A stretch of DNA of 64,000 nucleotides from Cytophagales bacterium (GTDB lineage: Bacteria > Bacteroidota > Bacteroidia > Cytophagales > Microscillaceae). The stretch spans positions 82,159-146,158 of the forward strand of contig JAAFJG010000002.1 in NCBI GenBank assembly GCA_013298075.1, written 5' to 3'. Every line of letters begins with the position of its first letter. Positions within the stretch are counted from its first letter, which is position 1. The notes under the pieces are model-generated. The model was given only the letters and a program-made list of their open reading frames with translations. It had not been told where the DNA came from and made no database searches. The position numbers and the translations under genes are program-made. This document shows positions 35,254 through 45,033 of the stretch, piece by piece.

Positions 35254-38118
35254 ATGCTCAATCAAGAAGAAATTAAAAATAATGCCATCGCTTTCGCAAA
35301 AGAATGGGCAAAAGAAACAAACGAAAACGCCGAAGCAAAAACATTCTGGGACGAGTTTTTTAATGTATTTGGTATCCCAAGAAGACGTGTAGCCACGTTT
35401 GAAAAACCTGTCAAAAAATTAGATGGAAAACAAGGATTTATAGATTTATTATGGAAAGGAGTAATTTTGGTCGAGCATAAATCAAAAGGAAAAAACCTCG
35501 ACAAAGCGTTCTCACAAGCCAAAGATTATTTTGAAGGACTAAAAGATTATGAATTACCGAAATATATTTTGGTTTCTGATTTTGAACATTTTAGGCTCTA
35601 CGACTTAGAAAATAACCTCACACACGAGTTTTTATTACCCGAATTTTACAAAAATATTCATTTATTTGATTTTTTATTAGGATACCAAAAAAGAATTTAC
35701 CTCGAAAATGACCCTATCAATATACAAGCCGTAGAAATTTTGGGCAAACTCCACGATAGACTCAAAGAAATTGGATACGGAGGAAAAGACCTCGAAATTT
35801 ATTTGGTAAGATTACTTTTTTGCCTCTTTGCAGAAGATACAAGTATTTTTCAAAAGGATATTTTTAGAGAATATATTGATTATCATACCAAAGAAAACGG
35901 AAAAGATTTGGGCGGACATCTCCATATTATCTTTGACACTTTGAATACGCCCTACGAAAAAAGATATAAAGTATTAGACGAAACGCTCAATATTTTTCCT
36001 TATGTGAATGGGAATTTGTTTGCCACGCTCACTCGCCCCGCTGTGTTTGATAAAGGCATGAGAGAAATGCTTTTGCAAGCCTCTGCTTTAGATTGGAGTT
36101 TAATTTCTCCCGCTATTTTTGGCTCGATGTTTCAATCGGTAATGAATCCCGAAGAAAGACGAAATGCAGGAGCGCATTATACTTCCGAAAAAAATATTTT
36201 GAAAGTAATCGAAACGTTGTTTTTAGAGGATTTATACGAAGAATTTCAATCGATACAAAAAAATAATACGCTTTTAATTCAATTTCACACAAAAATTGCT
36301 TCTCTCAAATTCTTAGACCCCGCTTGCGGCTGCGGTAATTTTTTAGTGATTGCGTATCGAGAACTAAGAGAATTGGAACTCAAAGTAATGCAAGAAATTT
36401 ATAAGAAAGAATTGAAAGAAAATAAATCTATCAATATAAGTGAAATTTTGAAAGTAAACGTAGACCAATTTTATGGCATCGAATATGATGAATTTCCCTC
36501 AAAAATTGCGCAAGTAGCCCTTTGGCTCACTGACCACCAAATGAACATTAAAGCAAGTAAAATTTTTGGACAATATTATGTACGCTTGCCACTCAAAAAA
36601 TCTGCCCGCATATTACACCAAAACGCACTTACTTTTGATTGGAAAAATATTTTGATAGATGAATGGAAAGAACAAAATCCACTCCCACCCACGCCAACTA
36701 TTTCTTATTATAGTAGAAAAAAAGGAAGGCTCAAAAAAGATACTGCGTCTTTGGATATTTTTGAACAAAAAGAAGAAATTAAACAAAATATTCCTGTCAT
36801 AAATTTTGATTATATTATGGGAAATCCGCCTTTTATTGGCAAACAATTACAAACAGAAACGCAAAAACAAGAAATTTCAAAAGTATTTTTCGAACTAAAA
36901 CAAAATGTAGGTGTACTCGATTATGTGTGTGCGTGGTATTTGAAAGCCGCACAACTAATCCAACATACGCCAACAAAAGTGGCTTTTGTTAGCACCAATA
37001 GCATCGCACAAGGTGAGCAGGCAGGCATACTTTGGAGTGCTTTGTTTCAAGAATATAAAATAAAAATTCATTTTGCTCATCAAACTTTTCAATGGAAAAA
37101 TGAAGGCAAAGACAATGCAGCCGTTTATTGCGTCATTATTGGGTTTGCTAATTTTGATACGCCCAAAAAATATATTTTTGAGTATAAAGAAGTCAAAGTG
37201 CAAGAAAATAGAATCAAAGTAAAAAATATTAATCCTTATTTGGTAGAAGGAAACGATATTTTTATCAATAAACAACGAAAATCTATTTGTGATGCCCCCG
37301 CCATTTCATTCGGAAGTATGCCCAATGATGGCGGACATTTTTTATTGACTAATGAAGAAAAAAACGATTTATTGACCAAAGAACCCGAAGCAAAATTATA
37401 CATTAAACCTTTGGTAAGTGCCAGAGAATTTTTGAATAATGAAAAAAGATGGTGTATTTGGCTCAAAAATATTGCTCCGCAAGACCTCAAAAAACTAAAA
37501 ATTATTACCCAAAAAGTAAAAGAAGTTCAAAAACATAGAGAAACAAGCACACGTGAAACGACACAAAAATTAGCACAATTCCCAACAGAATTTGCCGAAA
37601 ATAGACAACCTGAAACAAGTTATTTATTGATACCAGCAACTACTTCTGAAAACAGAAAATATATTCCAATGGCATTTTTTAGTGAAGAATATATTTTAAA
37701 TAATACTTGTTTGAGTATTGCTGATGCCACTTTATATCACTTCGGTATTCTTACTTCCTTGATGCACATGGTTTGGGTCAAGCGTGTATGTGGGCGATTA
37801 AAAAGTGATTTTCGTTATTCTAATGAAATTGTATATAATAACTTCCCTTTCCCAGAAAAAACAGACAAAATACAAGTAAAAAAGGTAGAGGACGCAGCAC
37901 AAAAGGTTTTAGATGCCCGTAATTTGTACAAAAATAGTTCTTTGGCTGATATGTATGATTTGGTTTTGATGCCTGTTGAATTGGTGAAAGCCCATCAAAA
38001 TTTAGATAAAATAGTCGATAGTTGTTATTACTCAAAAGGTTTTGAAAATGACGAACAGCGTTTGTCTTTTTTGTTTAATTTGTATGAAAAATACACGAAT
38101 CGTTTGTTGCACGAGTAG
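35254..38118 (+). CDS. MmeI-like type IIL/IIG restriction enzyme with DNA methyltransferase
   Basis: Start chosen at 35254 (MLNQEEIKNNAIAFAKEWAKET); a further upstream in-frame start would add a Lys/Phe-rich tail foreign to the family. The 954-residue single-chain enzyme has an N-terminal PD-(D/E)XK nuclease (FIDLLWKGVILVEHKSKG, residues ~65-85, EHK catalytic pair). A helical spacer follows, then the methyltransferase with motif I LDPACGCGNFLVIAYREL and motif IV MGNPPFIG, for N6-adenine methylation. A target-recognition domain and a helical C-terminus complete it. From family knowledge these enzymes methylate one strand of an asymmetric site and cut ~20 bp away. Both catalytic centres look intact, so it is probably an active stand-alone phage defence. 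The sequence recognised cannot be read from the gene. Confidence 0.88.
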   Translation: MLNQEEIKNNAIAFAKEWAKETNENAEAKTFWDEFFNVFGIPRRRVATFEKPVKKLDGKQGFIDLLWKGVILVEHKSKGKNLDKAFSQAKDYFEGLKDYELPKYILVSDFEHFRLYDLENNLTHEFLLPEFYKNIHLFDFLLGYQKRIYLENDPINIQAVEILGKLHDRLKEIGYGGKDLEIYLVRLLFCLFAEDTSIFQKDIFREYIDYHTKENGKDLGGHLHIIFDTLNTPYEKRYKVLDETLNIFPYVNGNLFATLTRPAVFDKGMREMLLQASALDWSLISPAIFGSMFQSVMNPEERRNAGAHYTSEKNILKVIETLFLEDLYEEFQSIQKNNTLLIQFHTKIASLKFLDPACGCGNFLVIAYRELRELELKVMQEIYKKELKENKSINISEILKVNVDQFYGIEYDEFPSKIAQVALWLTDHQMNIKASKIFGQYYVRLPLKKSARILHQNALTFDWKNILIDEWKEQNPLPPTPTISYYSRKKGRLKKDTASLDIFEQKEEIKQNIPVINFDYIMGNPPFIGKQLQTETQKQEISKVFFELKQNVGVLDYVCAWYLKAAQLIQHTPTKVAFVSTNSIAQGEQAGILWSALFQEYKIKIHFAHQTFQWKNEGKDNAAVYCVIIGFANFDTPKKYIFEYKEVKVQENRIKVKNINPYLVEGNDIFINKQRKSICDAPAISFGSMPNDGGHFLLTNEEKNDLLTKEPEAKLYIKPLVSAREFLNNEKRWCIWLKNIAPQDLKKLKIITQKVKEVQKHRETSTRETTQKLAQFPTEFAENRQPETSYLLIPATTSENRKYIPMAFFSEEYILNNTCLSIADATLYHFGILTSLMHMVWVKRVCGRLKSDFRYSNEIVYNNFPFPEKTDKIQVKKVEDAAQKVLDARNLYKNSSLADMYDLVLMPVELVKAHQNLDKIVDSCYYSKGFENDEQRLSFLFNLYEKYTNRLLHE

Positions 38119-38281
38119 ATTTTTTATTAGTGTAATTTTTTTTTGTGTGGTAGATAAAAACTTGATTGATTATTTAGGACACAAAAAATTACAGTAATAA
38201 GTCTTTTGAAAACAACATCATAAATTGGATTGGCTATTAACATAGTTTTATTTTTTGATAATTTTATTTTTTTATAAATAT

Positions 38282-38318
38282 AAAAAGATTATTAGCAAAA
38301 CGAGTTAATAATCTTTTT
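38282..38318. terminator. Bidirectional terminator between convergent genes
   Basis: AAAAAGATTATTA (38282-38294) and TAATAATCTTTTT (38306-38318) make a perfect 13-bp stem with A-tract and T-tract in the arms themselves. The 226-bp gap holds nothing else recognisable. Confidence 0.8.
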
Positions 38319-38344
38319 AGTATATTTTAAAAATTTATAATGCT

Positions 38345-39943
38345 TTATTTTTTACCTAATCCGCCTAAGTGTGGACAATTTAAAAACTCATCTACACTAT
38401 TAAAAGGAACTACAACTTTTTCGTATCCGTAATTATCCGCCATTGTTTGTGTGGCTTTACTATCGCCCATACCAATTTCTACGTCGTGCATAGTGATTTG
38501 ACAAGGATGTTGATAATTACAAGCGTGAGAAATTTCTAAGATTTCTTTGCGTAAAGTTTTGTTATAATTGGTAAAACGCACTGATTTTAAAGTTGGGTCT
38601 AGACCAGACATCAACCATTTATTTTGGGTCGCTATACCAGTTGGGCAACTATTTGTATGGCATTGTTGGGCTTGAATACAACCAATAGAAAGCATTGCTT
38701 CTCTGGCTGTATTGATTAAATCTGCTCCCATTGCGAAAGCCATCATGGCATTGGCAGGGAAACCTAATTTTCCTGAGGCAATAAAAACAACTCTATGTGT
38801 TAAATTTCTTTGTGCAAATATTTTATAAACACTGGTAAAAGCAAATGTCAAAGGCAAAGAAACATGGTCTGCAAATGCGTGTGGAGCTGCACCTGTGCCT
38901 CCTTCGCCCCCATCAATGGTAATAAAATCGGGTCCTTTTCCTGTTTCTACCATCAAATCTGCTAATTCTTCCCACATATCTAATTTTCCAACGGCTGCTT
39001 TGAAACCTACAGGTAAGCCAGTATTTTCGGCAACGTTTTCAAGGAAATCCAATAATTCTTTTACATTATTAAAAGCGGAGTGAGTAACAGGCGAAAGTGC
39101 ATCTTTTCCCATTGGAATACTTCTAATTTCAGCCAATTCTTTGGTAACTTTTGCACCGGGTAAAACGCCACCTTTTCCTGGTTTTGCTCCTTGCGAAAGT
39201 TTAACTTCTATTGCTCTTACAAATTTATTTTTTTCTACTAATGCTTTTAATTTATCGATTGAAAATTTTCCATCTTCTCCTCTTACGCCAAAATAACCTG
39301 TTCCAAAATGAAAAATAACGTCTGCTCCGTTTGAATGATAAGGAGAAAGTCCACCTTCGCCTGTGTTATGATAACAACCTGCTGCTAATGCGCCTTGATT
39401 TAAGGCTTGTATCGCATTTTTTGATAAAGAACCATAACTCATTGCCGAAATATTGACTACTGAATAAGGTCTCCAAGGTCTTTTTCTGTTATTATATCCG
39501 CCTACTATTTTTGCACAAGGCGCAAAATATGGGTCTTTTTTATTAGGATGATTATCAGGTAGTTTGAAAGGGAATAGAGCAGGATTGATAAAAACGTGTC
39601 CTGGTGCATAAATATCTTTGTCTGTCCCAAAACTTTCGTAATTATTTTCTTTTTTCGAGGAGGCATAAACCCAAGAACGTTGGCTACGATTAAATGGCAA
39701 TTCTTCACGATTATTGGCAACGATATATTGTCTTAATTCGGGTCCGATTGACTCCAAAAAATAACGCAAACGACCTAAGACAGGAAAATTGTGTTTGATA
39801 GTATTTTTTTTGTTGAGCAAATCACTAATCAACATATAAACTATCCAAATCACAAAAAGGACTGCTAATAGGTGGAAAAATTCAGTTTCAAAAGCAAATG
39901 CTGCTTCTATAAATCGCCAAATGGCTTCAAAAAACTCTTTCAT
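38345..39943 (-). CDS. FMN-binding glutamate-synthase-like protein (membrane-anchored)
   Basis: The 532-residue protein has an N-terminal membrane segment (FFHLLAVLFVIWIVYMLISDLL, residues ~20-42), then the FMN and 2-oxoglutarate-binding barrel of glutamate synthase. Motifs are NISAMSYGSLSKNAIQALNQGA, HNTGEGGLSPYH, VKLSQGAKPGKGG, FITIDGGEGGTGAAP and the 3Fe-4S cysteine set CIQAQQCHTNSCPTG. It lacks the N-terminal glutaminase domain of GltB, so ammonia rather than glutamine would be the nitrogen source if it makes glutamate. Such stand-alone forms are widespread but largely uncharacterised, and another FMN oxidoreductase function is possible. It is transcribed alone; the 193-bp gap upstream of it is AT-rich. 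Confidence 0.88.
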   Translation of the reverse strand: MKEFFEAIWRFIEAAFAFETEFFHLLAVLFVIWIVYMLISDLLNKKNTIKHNFPVLGRLRYFLESIGPELRQYIVANNREELPFNRSQRSWVYASSKKENNYESFGTDKDIYAPGHVFINPALFPFKLPDNHPNKKDPYFAPCAKIVGGYNNRKRPWRPYSVVNISAMSYGSLSKNAIQALNQGALAAGCYHNTGEGGLSPYHSNGADVIFHFGTGYFGVRGEDGKFSIDKLKALVEKNKFVRAIEVKLSQGAKPGKGGVLPGAKVTKELAEIRSIPMGKDALSPVTHSAFNNVKELLDFLENVAENTGLPVGFKAAVGKLDMWEELADLMVETGKGPDFITIDGGEGGTGAAPHAFADHVSLPLTFAFTSVYKIFAQRNLTHRVVFIASGKLGFPANAMMAFAMGADLINTAREAMLSIGCIQAQQCHTNSCPTGIATQNKWLMSGLDPTLKSVRFTNYNKTLRKEILEISHACNYQHPCQITMHDVEIGMGDSKATQTMADNYGYEKVVVPFNSVDEFLNCPHLGGLGKK

Positions 39944-40136
39944 ATATTTATTTTAGTTTGAAGGTTGTATTTTAATTTGTTTAAATAATTGAACCATACA
40001 CAAAATTACACACGTTTTGTACCAAAACAAAAAAAACACAAAAAAAAACATTTTTTTTTAATAAAAATAAGATTTTTTTGTATTTTTCATAGATTTTTTG
40101 TATTATAAACAGAATAAAAAATAAAAAATTAAATTT

Positions 40137-41213
40137 TTATACATATTTATTATTTTCTAATTTTGCATCTTCTACAAAATCTTTGACACGTTGTTCTTCG
40201 TCTTTTCTGCAAATCAATAAAACGCCATCAAATTCTGCGACAATTAAATTATCTAATCCTTGCACAACTACTAATTTATCGTCAGGCATTTTGATAATAC
40301 AATTTTTAGTATCGTGTTTACGTACATTTCCTGTAATTACATTGCCTTGCTCATCTTTTTTTGATTCTTCGTATAAAGATTTCCAAGTTCCCACATCAGA
40401 CCAATCAAATTCGCTTAAAATTACGTGTACATTTTCGGCACTTTCCATAATTCCTTTATCAATTGAAATATTTAAACGCATTTGTGCATATACATTACGT
40501 AAAGTAGATTGTTCTTTTGGTGTATAAAAAACGTCTTTCATTTCCTCAAAATAATTGGATAATTGAGGTAAATATTCTTCAAAAGCTTTGATAATATCTT
40601 TTGCTTTCCAAATAAAAATACCTGCATTCCAAACGAAGTCACCACTTTTTAAAAAACCTTTGGCTGTTTCTACATCGGGTTTTTCGGTGAATATAATTAC
40701 TTTTTTGACTTGTTTGGTTTTATGTTCTTTAAATTGAATATATCCGTAACCTGTATCTGGGCGTGTGGGCTTGATACCTAAAGTAACTAAAGCATCATTT
40801 TTTTCTGTAAAATCTAATGCTTTTTGGATAGTATCTGCGAATAATTTTCTGTTTTTGATATGCTGGTCAGCGGGAGCAATGACCAAATTTGCGTTGGGAT
40901 TTTTCTGAAATATTTTATACGTAGCGTAAGCAATACAAGGAGCGGTATTTCTTTTAATAGGTTCGAGAAGAATATTATCTTTGGGGAGATTTGGAAATTG
41001 TTGTTCGATAATCTCTTTATAAATTTCGTTGGCAACAATAAAAATATTTTCAAAAGGGCAAATATTTTCGAAACGTTCTATTGTTTCTTGTAACATAGAT
41101 TTTCCTGTGTCTAACAAATCGTGAAATTGTTTTGGAAAATTAGTCCTACTAAAAGGCCACAAGCGAGTACCCACGCCGCCCGCCATAATAATTGCATATT
41201 GATTTAAATTCAT
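40137..41213 (-). CDS. manC: Mannose-1-phosphate guanylyltransferase
   Basis: The 358-residue nucleotidyltransferase begins MNLNQYAIIMAGGVGTRLWPFSR, carrying the pyrophosphorylase signature. It continues with FPKQFHDLL, NIFIVANEIY, LVIAPADQHIKN, the GDP-sugar loop VTLGIKPTRPDTGYGYIQ, the catalytic-site FTEKPDVETA and FVWNAGIFIWKAKDI. It lacks the C-terminal isomerase domain of bifunctional ManC/AlgA, so it only makes GDP-mannose from mannose-1-phosphate and GTP. GDP-mannose feeds fucose, perosamine and surface polysaccharide synthesis. A 13-bp tandem repeat occupies the region where its ribosome-binding site should be. Cytoplasmic. Confidence 0.93.
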   Translation of the reverse strand: MNLNQYAIIMAGGVGTRLWPFSRTNFPKQFHDLLDTGKSMLQETIERFENICPFENIFIVANEIYKEIIEQQFPNLPKDNILLEPIKRNTAPCIAYATYKIFQKNPNANLVIAPADQHIKNRKLFADTIQKALDFTEKNDALVTLGIKPTRPDTGYGYIQFKEHKTKQVKKVIIFTEKPDVETAKGFLKSGDFVWNAGIFIWKAKDIIKAFEEYLPQLSNYFEEMKDVFYTPKEQSTLRNVYAQMRLNISIDKGIMESAENVHVILSEFDWSDVGTWKSLYEESKKDEQGNVITGNVRKHDTKNCIIKMPDDKLVVVQGLDNLIVAEFDGVLLICRKDEEQRVKDFVEDAKLENNKYV

Positions 41214-41263
41214 TTGATTTTTTTATTTGATTTTTTTATTTGATTTTTTTATTTGATTTTTTA
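41212..41263. repeat. 13-bp tandem repeat at the start codon of manC
   Basis: ATTTGATTTTTTT is repeated four times (the last copy one T short), beginning at the manC start codon. Read on the gene's strand this is an A-rich leader of AAAAAAATCAAAT units. Copy number could change by slippage and alter leader length. Confidence 0.8.
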
Positions 41264-41370
41264 AATGAAAGAGATTTTAGCACACGGATTTAGCGGATTA
41301 ATACGGATTTTTTTTCTTTTTTCTCAAATTTTTAATGATTTTTGTCAATTTTTGGCTACCATTTAAAAAA
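41257..41370 (+). repeat. Interspersed MITE-like repeat, copy R1
   Basis: Inverted ends TTTTTTAAATG (41257-41267) and CATTTAAAAAA (41360-41370) enclose ~92 bp. The core contains CACGGATTTAGCGGATT and AATACGGATT, then a T-rich half ending GTCAATTTTTGGCTAC. It is nearly the same as R2 at 45201. It encodes no protein. Confidence 0.8.
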
Positions 41371-41385
41371 CTCTATTCTAATTGT

Positions 41386-43299
41386 TTATATTCTGATACC
41401 TAAAAAAGTAATATCATCTCTTGATTTTTCGTTACCGACATGATTTTTGAGCCTATCAACTAACACTTCTCTTTGAATATCTTTATGATAACTTTTCATT
41501 TCTGTAATTATTTCTTCTAATTTGAGTGTTCCTAATTTTAGTTTAGATGCATTGGGCGCATCTACATACCCATCAGAAAATAAATAAATCCAGTCTCCTT
41601 TACAAATTTGGAGAACTTGATTGGTAAATACTTTGTCTTCTTTTTTGATACCACCTACATATTTATTATCTCCGCTTAGTTTTCTGACAACCCCTTTTTG
41701 TGTAAAATAAATAGGTCTTTTTGATGCGCCAAATACCATTTCATACTCTTGATTTGTTTTCTTTTCAATACGCACCAAACTAATATCCATACCATCGCGA
41801 TTATCAGATTCTCTTTGTCTTAATCCTTGTATAATGCCTTGATGTAAATTTTCTAAAATTTGAGCAGGCTCAAAAATATGTTTTTGGTTGATAATTTCAT
41901 TCAATAAATTAATCCCAACCATCGACATAAAAGCACCTGGAACTCCATGACCTGTACAATCTGACACTACGACAAAACTATAGTTTTGAATTTCTGTAAA
42001 CCAATAAAAATCACCCGAAACTATATCTTTTGGCTCGTAATATAAAAAATAATCAGGAAAACTTTTTTCGAGTTTTTTTAACGAAGGTAACATAGCCTGC
42101 TGAATAGTATAAGCATATCGAATACTATCTTTTGTTTTTTTATTACTTTCTTCTAAAGCAATCGTTTTAGAAATTAAAAGACTATTTTGAGATTCAATTT
42201 GTTCATTTTTTTGGTTGATTTCTGTCATTTTATCACGAAGATTAGCTTCGGTTGCTCGCAGAGTTTTAATAGTTCTCTTTCTTTTCAATCCAAAATAAAA
42301 TAGAATACTTGCAATAAATACAAGGAAAAGAACCGCAATACTACTAACTGTAATAATCAATCTTTGTTGAGCATTGGCAGCATCAATTTCTCTATCTCTT
42401 TCTGCTTTGTCTTTTGTATTTTGAGAAGCAATTCTACTTGCCTCTGCTTTTGATTCTAATTTTATAAATTCATTAATTTGTTCTTGTTTGCTCAAACCTT
42501 CCATTAATTCGTTGTATTTGCTCAATAAACGTTGCTGGTCAACAGGATTCATTTTTTGAATTTCTAAATTCAATCGATTATTTTCTCTTTCTGCTTGCGC
42601 AATTTTTTGTTCTGTTTCTAATTTTTCGGCTTTGATTCTTGCTTCTTCTGACGCACTTACTTTGACAACTAATTCCTTCCTTTTTTGAATTTCTTGTGCT
42701 ACAAGTTGTTCCTCAATATTGATGGCTTTATTTTTTATTTCTTCGGACATCGAAAAACCTCTTGCTTCTAATTGTGCTACATTGATTTCATAACGCCAAG
42801 TTCCTTTTGGATTTAAGAAATTAAAATCGCTTCCTTTTTGCAAATATTCTTTTCCTTCTTCGGTTACAAAAATAATCGGTCTTCCATTTACTTCTCTAAA
42901 AACTCTTCCTAAAAGGATTTTTTGTGAGCCAGATTTGGTATAATATAATAAATGAAGTCCTTGAATTTGTTTCGCACTCTCAATATTTTTGACAATGATT
43001 TTTTTTCCTCTTGCTTTTTCAATATTCAAATTGATACTCATATTTTTCACGATTTCTTCATCGCCAATAATTCCGACTACGAACTCATCACCTATGCTTG
43101 TGCCTGCAGGAAAATTAAGATGTGATAAAAAACGAATAATATTGACCGTTTTTTGTGAAAAATCTCGACCTGTTTGTGCAGATAAAAAAGTAGAAAAAAC
43201 GAATAATATACAAATAAAACTTATGCCTTTGGATTTTATATGGATAAAATTCAAAAGATTATATAAGAATTGAGATGTATTTAAAAGCTGTTTTTTCAA
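41386..43299 (-). CDS. YfiR-like sensor with coiled coil and SpoIIE serine phosphatase
   Basis: A signal/anchor segment (GISFICILFVFSTFLSAQ, residues ~24-41) is followed by a YfiR (DUF4154)-like periplasmic domain, residues ~45-190 (VNIIRFLSHLNFP, FVVGIIGDEEIV, LGRVFREVNGRPIIFVTEE, WRYEINVAQLEARGFSMSEEI). Then come a long coiled coil (~195-310), a membrane helix near 315-340 (LIITVSSIAVLFLVFIASIL), a second short coiled coil and a C-terminal SpoIIE/PP2C phosphatase (~400-637). Metal-binding motifs VSGDFYW, SDCTGHGVPGAFMSM, LFSDGYVDA and RDDITFLGIRI are all intact. I infer a transmembrane protein that couples a periplasmic signal to dephosphorylation of a serine-phosphorylated partner, such as an anti-anti-sigma factor. 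No such partner is encoded nearby. Confidence 0.87.
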   Translation of the reverse strand: MKKQLLNTSQFLYNLLNFIHIKSKGISFICILFVFSTFLSAQTGRDFSQKTVNIIRFLSHLNFPAGTSIGDEFVVGIIGDEEIVKNMSINLNIEKARGKKIIVKNIESAKQIQGLHLLYYTKSGSQKILLGRVFREVNGRPIIFVTEEGKEYLQKGSDFNFLNPKGTWRYEINVAQLEARGFSMSEEIKNKAINIEEQLVAQEIQKRKELVVKVSASEEARIKAEKLETEQKIAQAERENNRLNLEIQKMNPVDQQRLLSKYNELMEGLSKQEQINEFIKLESKAEASRIASQNTKDKAERDREIDAANAQQRLIITVSSIAVLFLVFIASILFYFGLKRKRTIKTLRATEANLRDKMTEINQKNEQIESQNSLLISKTIALEESNKKTKDSIRYAYTIQQAMLPSLKKLEKSFPDYFLYYEPKDIVSGDFYWFTEIQNYSFVVVSDCTGHGVPGAFMSMVGINLLNEIINQKHIFEPAQILENLHQGIIQGLRQRESDNRDGMDISLVRIEKKTNQEYEMVFGASKRPIYFTQKGVVRKLSGDNKYVGGIKKEDKVFTNQVLQICKGDWIYLFSDGYVDAPNASKLKLGTLKLEEIITEMKSYHKDIQREVLVDRLKNHVGNEKSRDDITFLGIRI

Positions 43300-43377
43300 T
43301 GTATTTATTTTATTTTGGACAAAAATAATTTATTTATAATAAAAATGCAAAAAAATTGTACCATTTTTTTGCATTTC

Positions 43378-44787
43378 CTACAAATGCTTAATATGAATAA
43401 AAACAGGAACTACTTGTGCTTTATGTGAAAGTGCTTTAAAACTCGATTTATCTTCATTTTTAAATATAGTACCTTCGTGTGTTTTGAGTTGATATTCTTT
43501 CAACATTATATTTACATTTGCCTCAAAATTATCGGTTTTCCAAACTTTTAATTCCTCCAACATATTATCAATCGGTAATTTTTCTTGGGAATATAAAATG
43601 CAATAGGCATCTGTACCAGCATTATTATCCATTTCGATAAAATGATTGCCTGCAGGAACGACAGGATTTTGATTTTTTGAACTTAAATACGAACTTATAT
43701 TTTCGGTAGGAAAATAATTATAAATTTTATTAGAAACATCTGTGCCAAAAATATACACATAAGTTGGCTGTTGATTATATAATTGAAATCTAAATCTTGT
43801 TCCTTGAAAATAACTTTCTTTTGACTTAAAAACGCCATTTTCTAACTCAAAAGGCATACTTTCTTCATTTGCTAATTGGATTTGAAAACCACCATTCCAT
43901 TCAAAAAAATCACTATCTTCTGCTTGCATTGTATAAGCCTGAAAACAAATTTTCTCAAAATCTTTATAACTTACCCAAATAAAACCACCTTTTCCCCATT
44001 CTGTTCCCCAACTATTCATTATCTCAAATGCTCCTCCAAATTTCTCATCATCATACCCAATTACCGTCAAGGCGTGTCCTTCTTCTATATCATTTATATT
44101 TATTGTCTCTTTTAGTTGCCATTTTTCTACGTTTTTGGCTTTTTTAAACGAATTAGTTACGCCAATTCCTACCACCACAGGATTGCCACCTGCCAATACT
44201 TTTTTGATAGGCAAATGTTGTGAAACTGATTTTTCATCAAATAACCGTAAATAATTTTTGATTTTATATTCTGCTGCTTTATTTTCGTGCCTTTGTGTGA
44301 TACTTCCGTTGCAAGTATATTCGTATTCACTAAATTTTACGACCCCATTTTTTTTCAACGTATCTAAAGCAGCCGCTAAATCTGTGCCTTCGCTACATTT
44401 TGTGTCATCATTTTTTTTGATTTTTTCGTATAAAAAATAAGGAGAAAAGGCATTATCAGTAATCAAAACATTGTTTTTCCAACCATAATATTTGGCAATT
44501 TGAATAGTACGAGCCGAATAAGCCAAAGCCCAACCTACACAAGTTCCAAAATTTCCTTGATTTTTGGGTTCAGGAGCATAAGGTTTGAGCGAATATTTGA
44601 TAGGAATTGCGTTCTGCTCACCACGCGTAGGCGGGGGAATTAATTCTACTTGATTGTATGTTTTACGAACAAACTTACAACCTTTTCCGTTGGGTAAATT
44701 TGGTTGAGCAAATATTACATTGCTTATACAAAATAAAAAAAAGAATACTAAAATAACGATTTTGGTGTGGTGATGTGAAATATACAT
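43378..44787 (-). CDS. Secreted C1 (papain) family cysteine peptidase
   Basis: After a signal peptide (IVILVFFFLFCISNVIFAQ, residues ~10-28) comes a C1A-type peptidase of 469 residues. The catalytic Cys lies in NQGNFGTCVGWALAYSAR, the His in EEGHALTVIGYDDEKFGG and the Asn in IMNSWGTEWGKGGFIWVSY. The ~190 residues after the catalytic domain form beta-rich sequence (ESYFQGTRFRFQLYNQQPTYVYIFGTD, IPAGN-like VVPAGNHFIEMDN) resembling the DUF4384-type beta domain often attached to bacterial peptidases and kinases; this assignment is tentative. There is no long inhibitory prodomain. It probably acts in the periplasm or outside the cell. Its own promoter is not evident. Confidence 0.88.
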   Translation of the reverse strand: MYISHHHTKIVILVFFFLFCISNVIFAQPNLPNGKGCKFVRKTYNQVELIPPPTRGEQNAIPIKYSLKPYAPEPKNQGNFGTCVGWALAYSARTIQIAKYYGWKNNVLITDNAFSPYFLYEKIKKNDDTKCSEGTDLAAALDTLKKNGVVKFSEYEYTCNGSITQRHENKAAEYKIKNYLRLFDEKSVSQHLPIKKVLAGGNPVVVGIGVTNSFKKAKNVEKWQLKETININDIEEGHALTVIGYDDEKFGGAFEIMNSWGTEWGKGGFIWVSYKDFEKICFQAYTMQAEDSDFFEWNGGFQIQLANEESMPFELENGVFKSKESYFQGTRFRFQLYNQQPTYVYIFGTDVSNKIYNYFPTENISSYLSSKNQNPVVPAGNHFIEMDNNAGTDAYCILYSQEKLPIDNMLEELKVWKTDNFEANVNIMLKEYQLKTHEGTIFKNEDKSSFKALSHKAQVVPVFIHIKHL

Positions 44788-45013
44788 ATTTTTTTGACAT
44801 TTTTGTTAGTGTGATAACGTACAATAAAAAGGATTTATTATTTTGGTGATACAAATTTAGTAAAATTTATCAATAAAATAATTTTTTGCTTAATATTTTT
44901 CAAAAAATTGTTACTTTGATAACAACTTTTTAATTTTGTAAATAAATATTTATGGTTCTTAGGAAGTTTGTGCGGAAAATAAAAAAAAATTTTGAAATAC
45001 GTTTTTTGAATTG

Positions 45014-45033
45014 CCTCCAAATTTATTTGGAGG
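45014..45033. repeat. Perfect short palindrome in a long intergenic region
   Basis: CCTCCAAATTTATTTGGAGG is a near-perfect 20-nt palindrome. The 720-bp gap 44788-45507 holds this, the R2 element and the lspA terminator. At 45359-45440 (minus strand) there is also a short open stretch reading GSGRAEKGVGLVVAQRQ... that I cannot assign. No gene was recognised in the gap. Confidence 0.55.

Noticed and set aside
41212..41263. CRISPR-like array
   Set aside because: The 13-bp units are directly abutting with no spacers; this is a simple tandem repeat. No CRISPR array was seen anywhere in the window.
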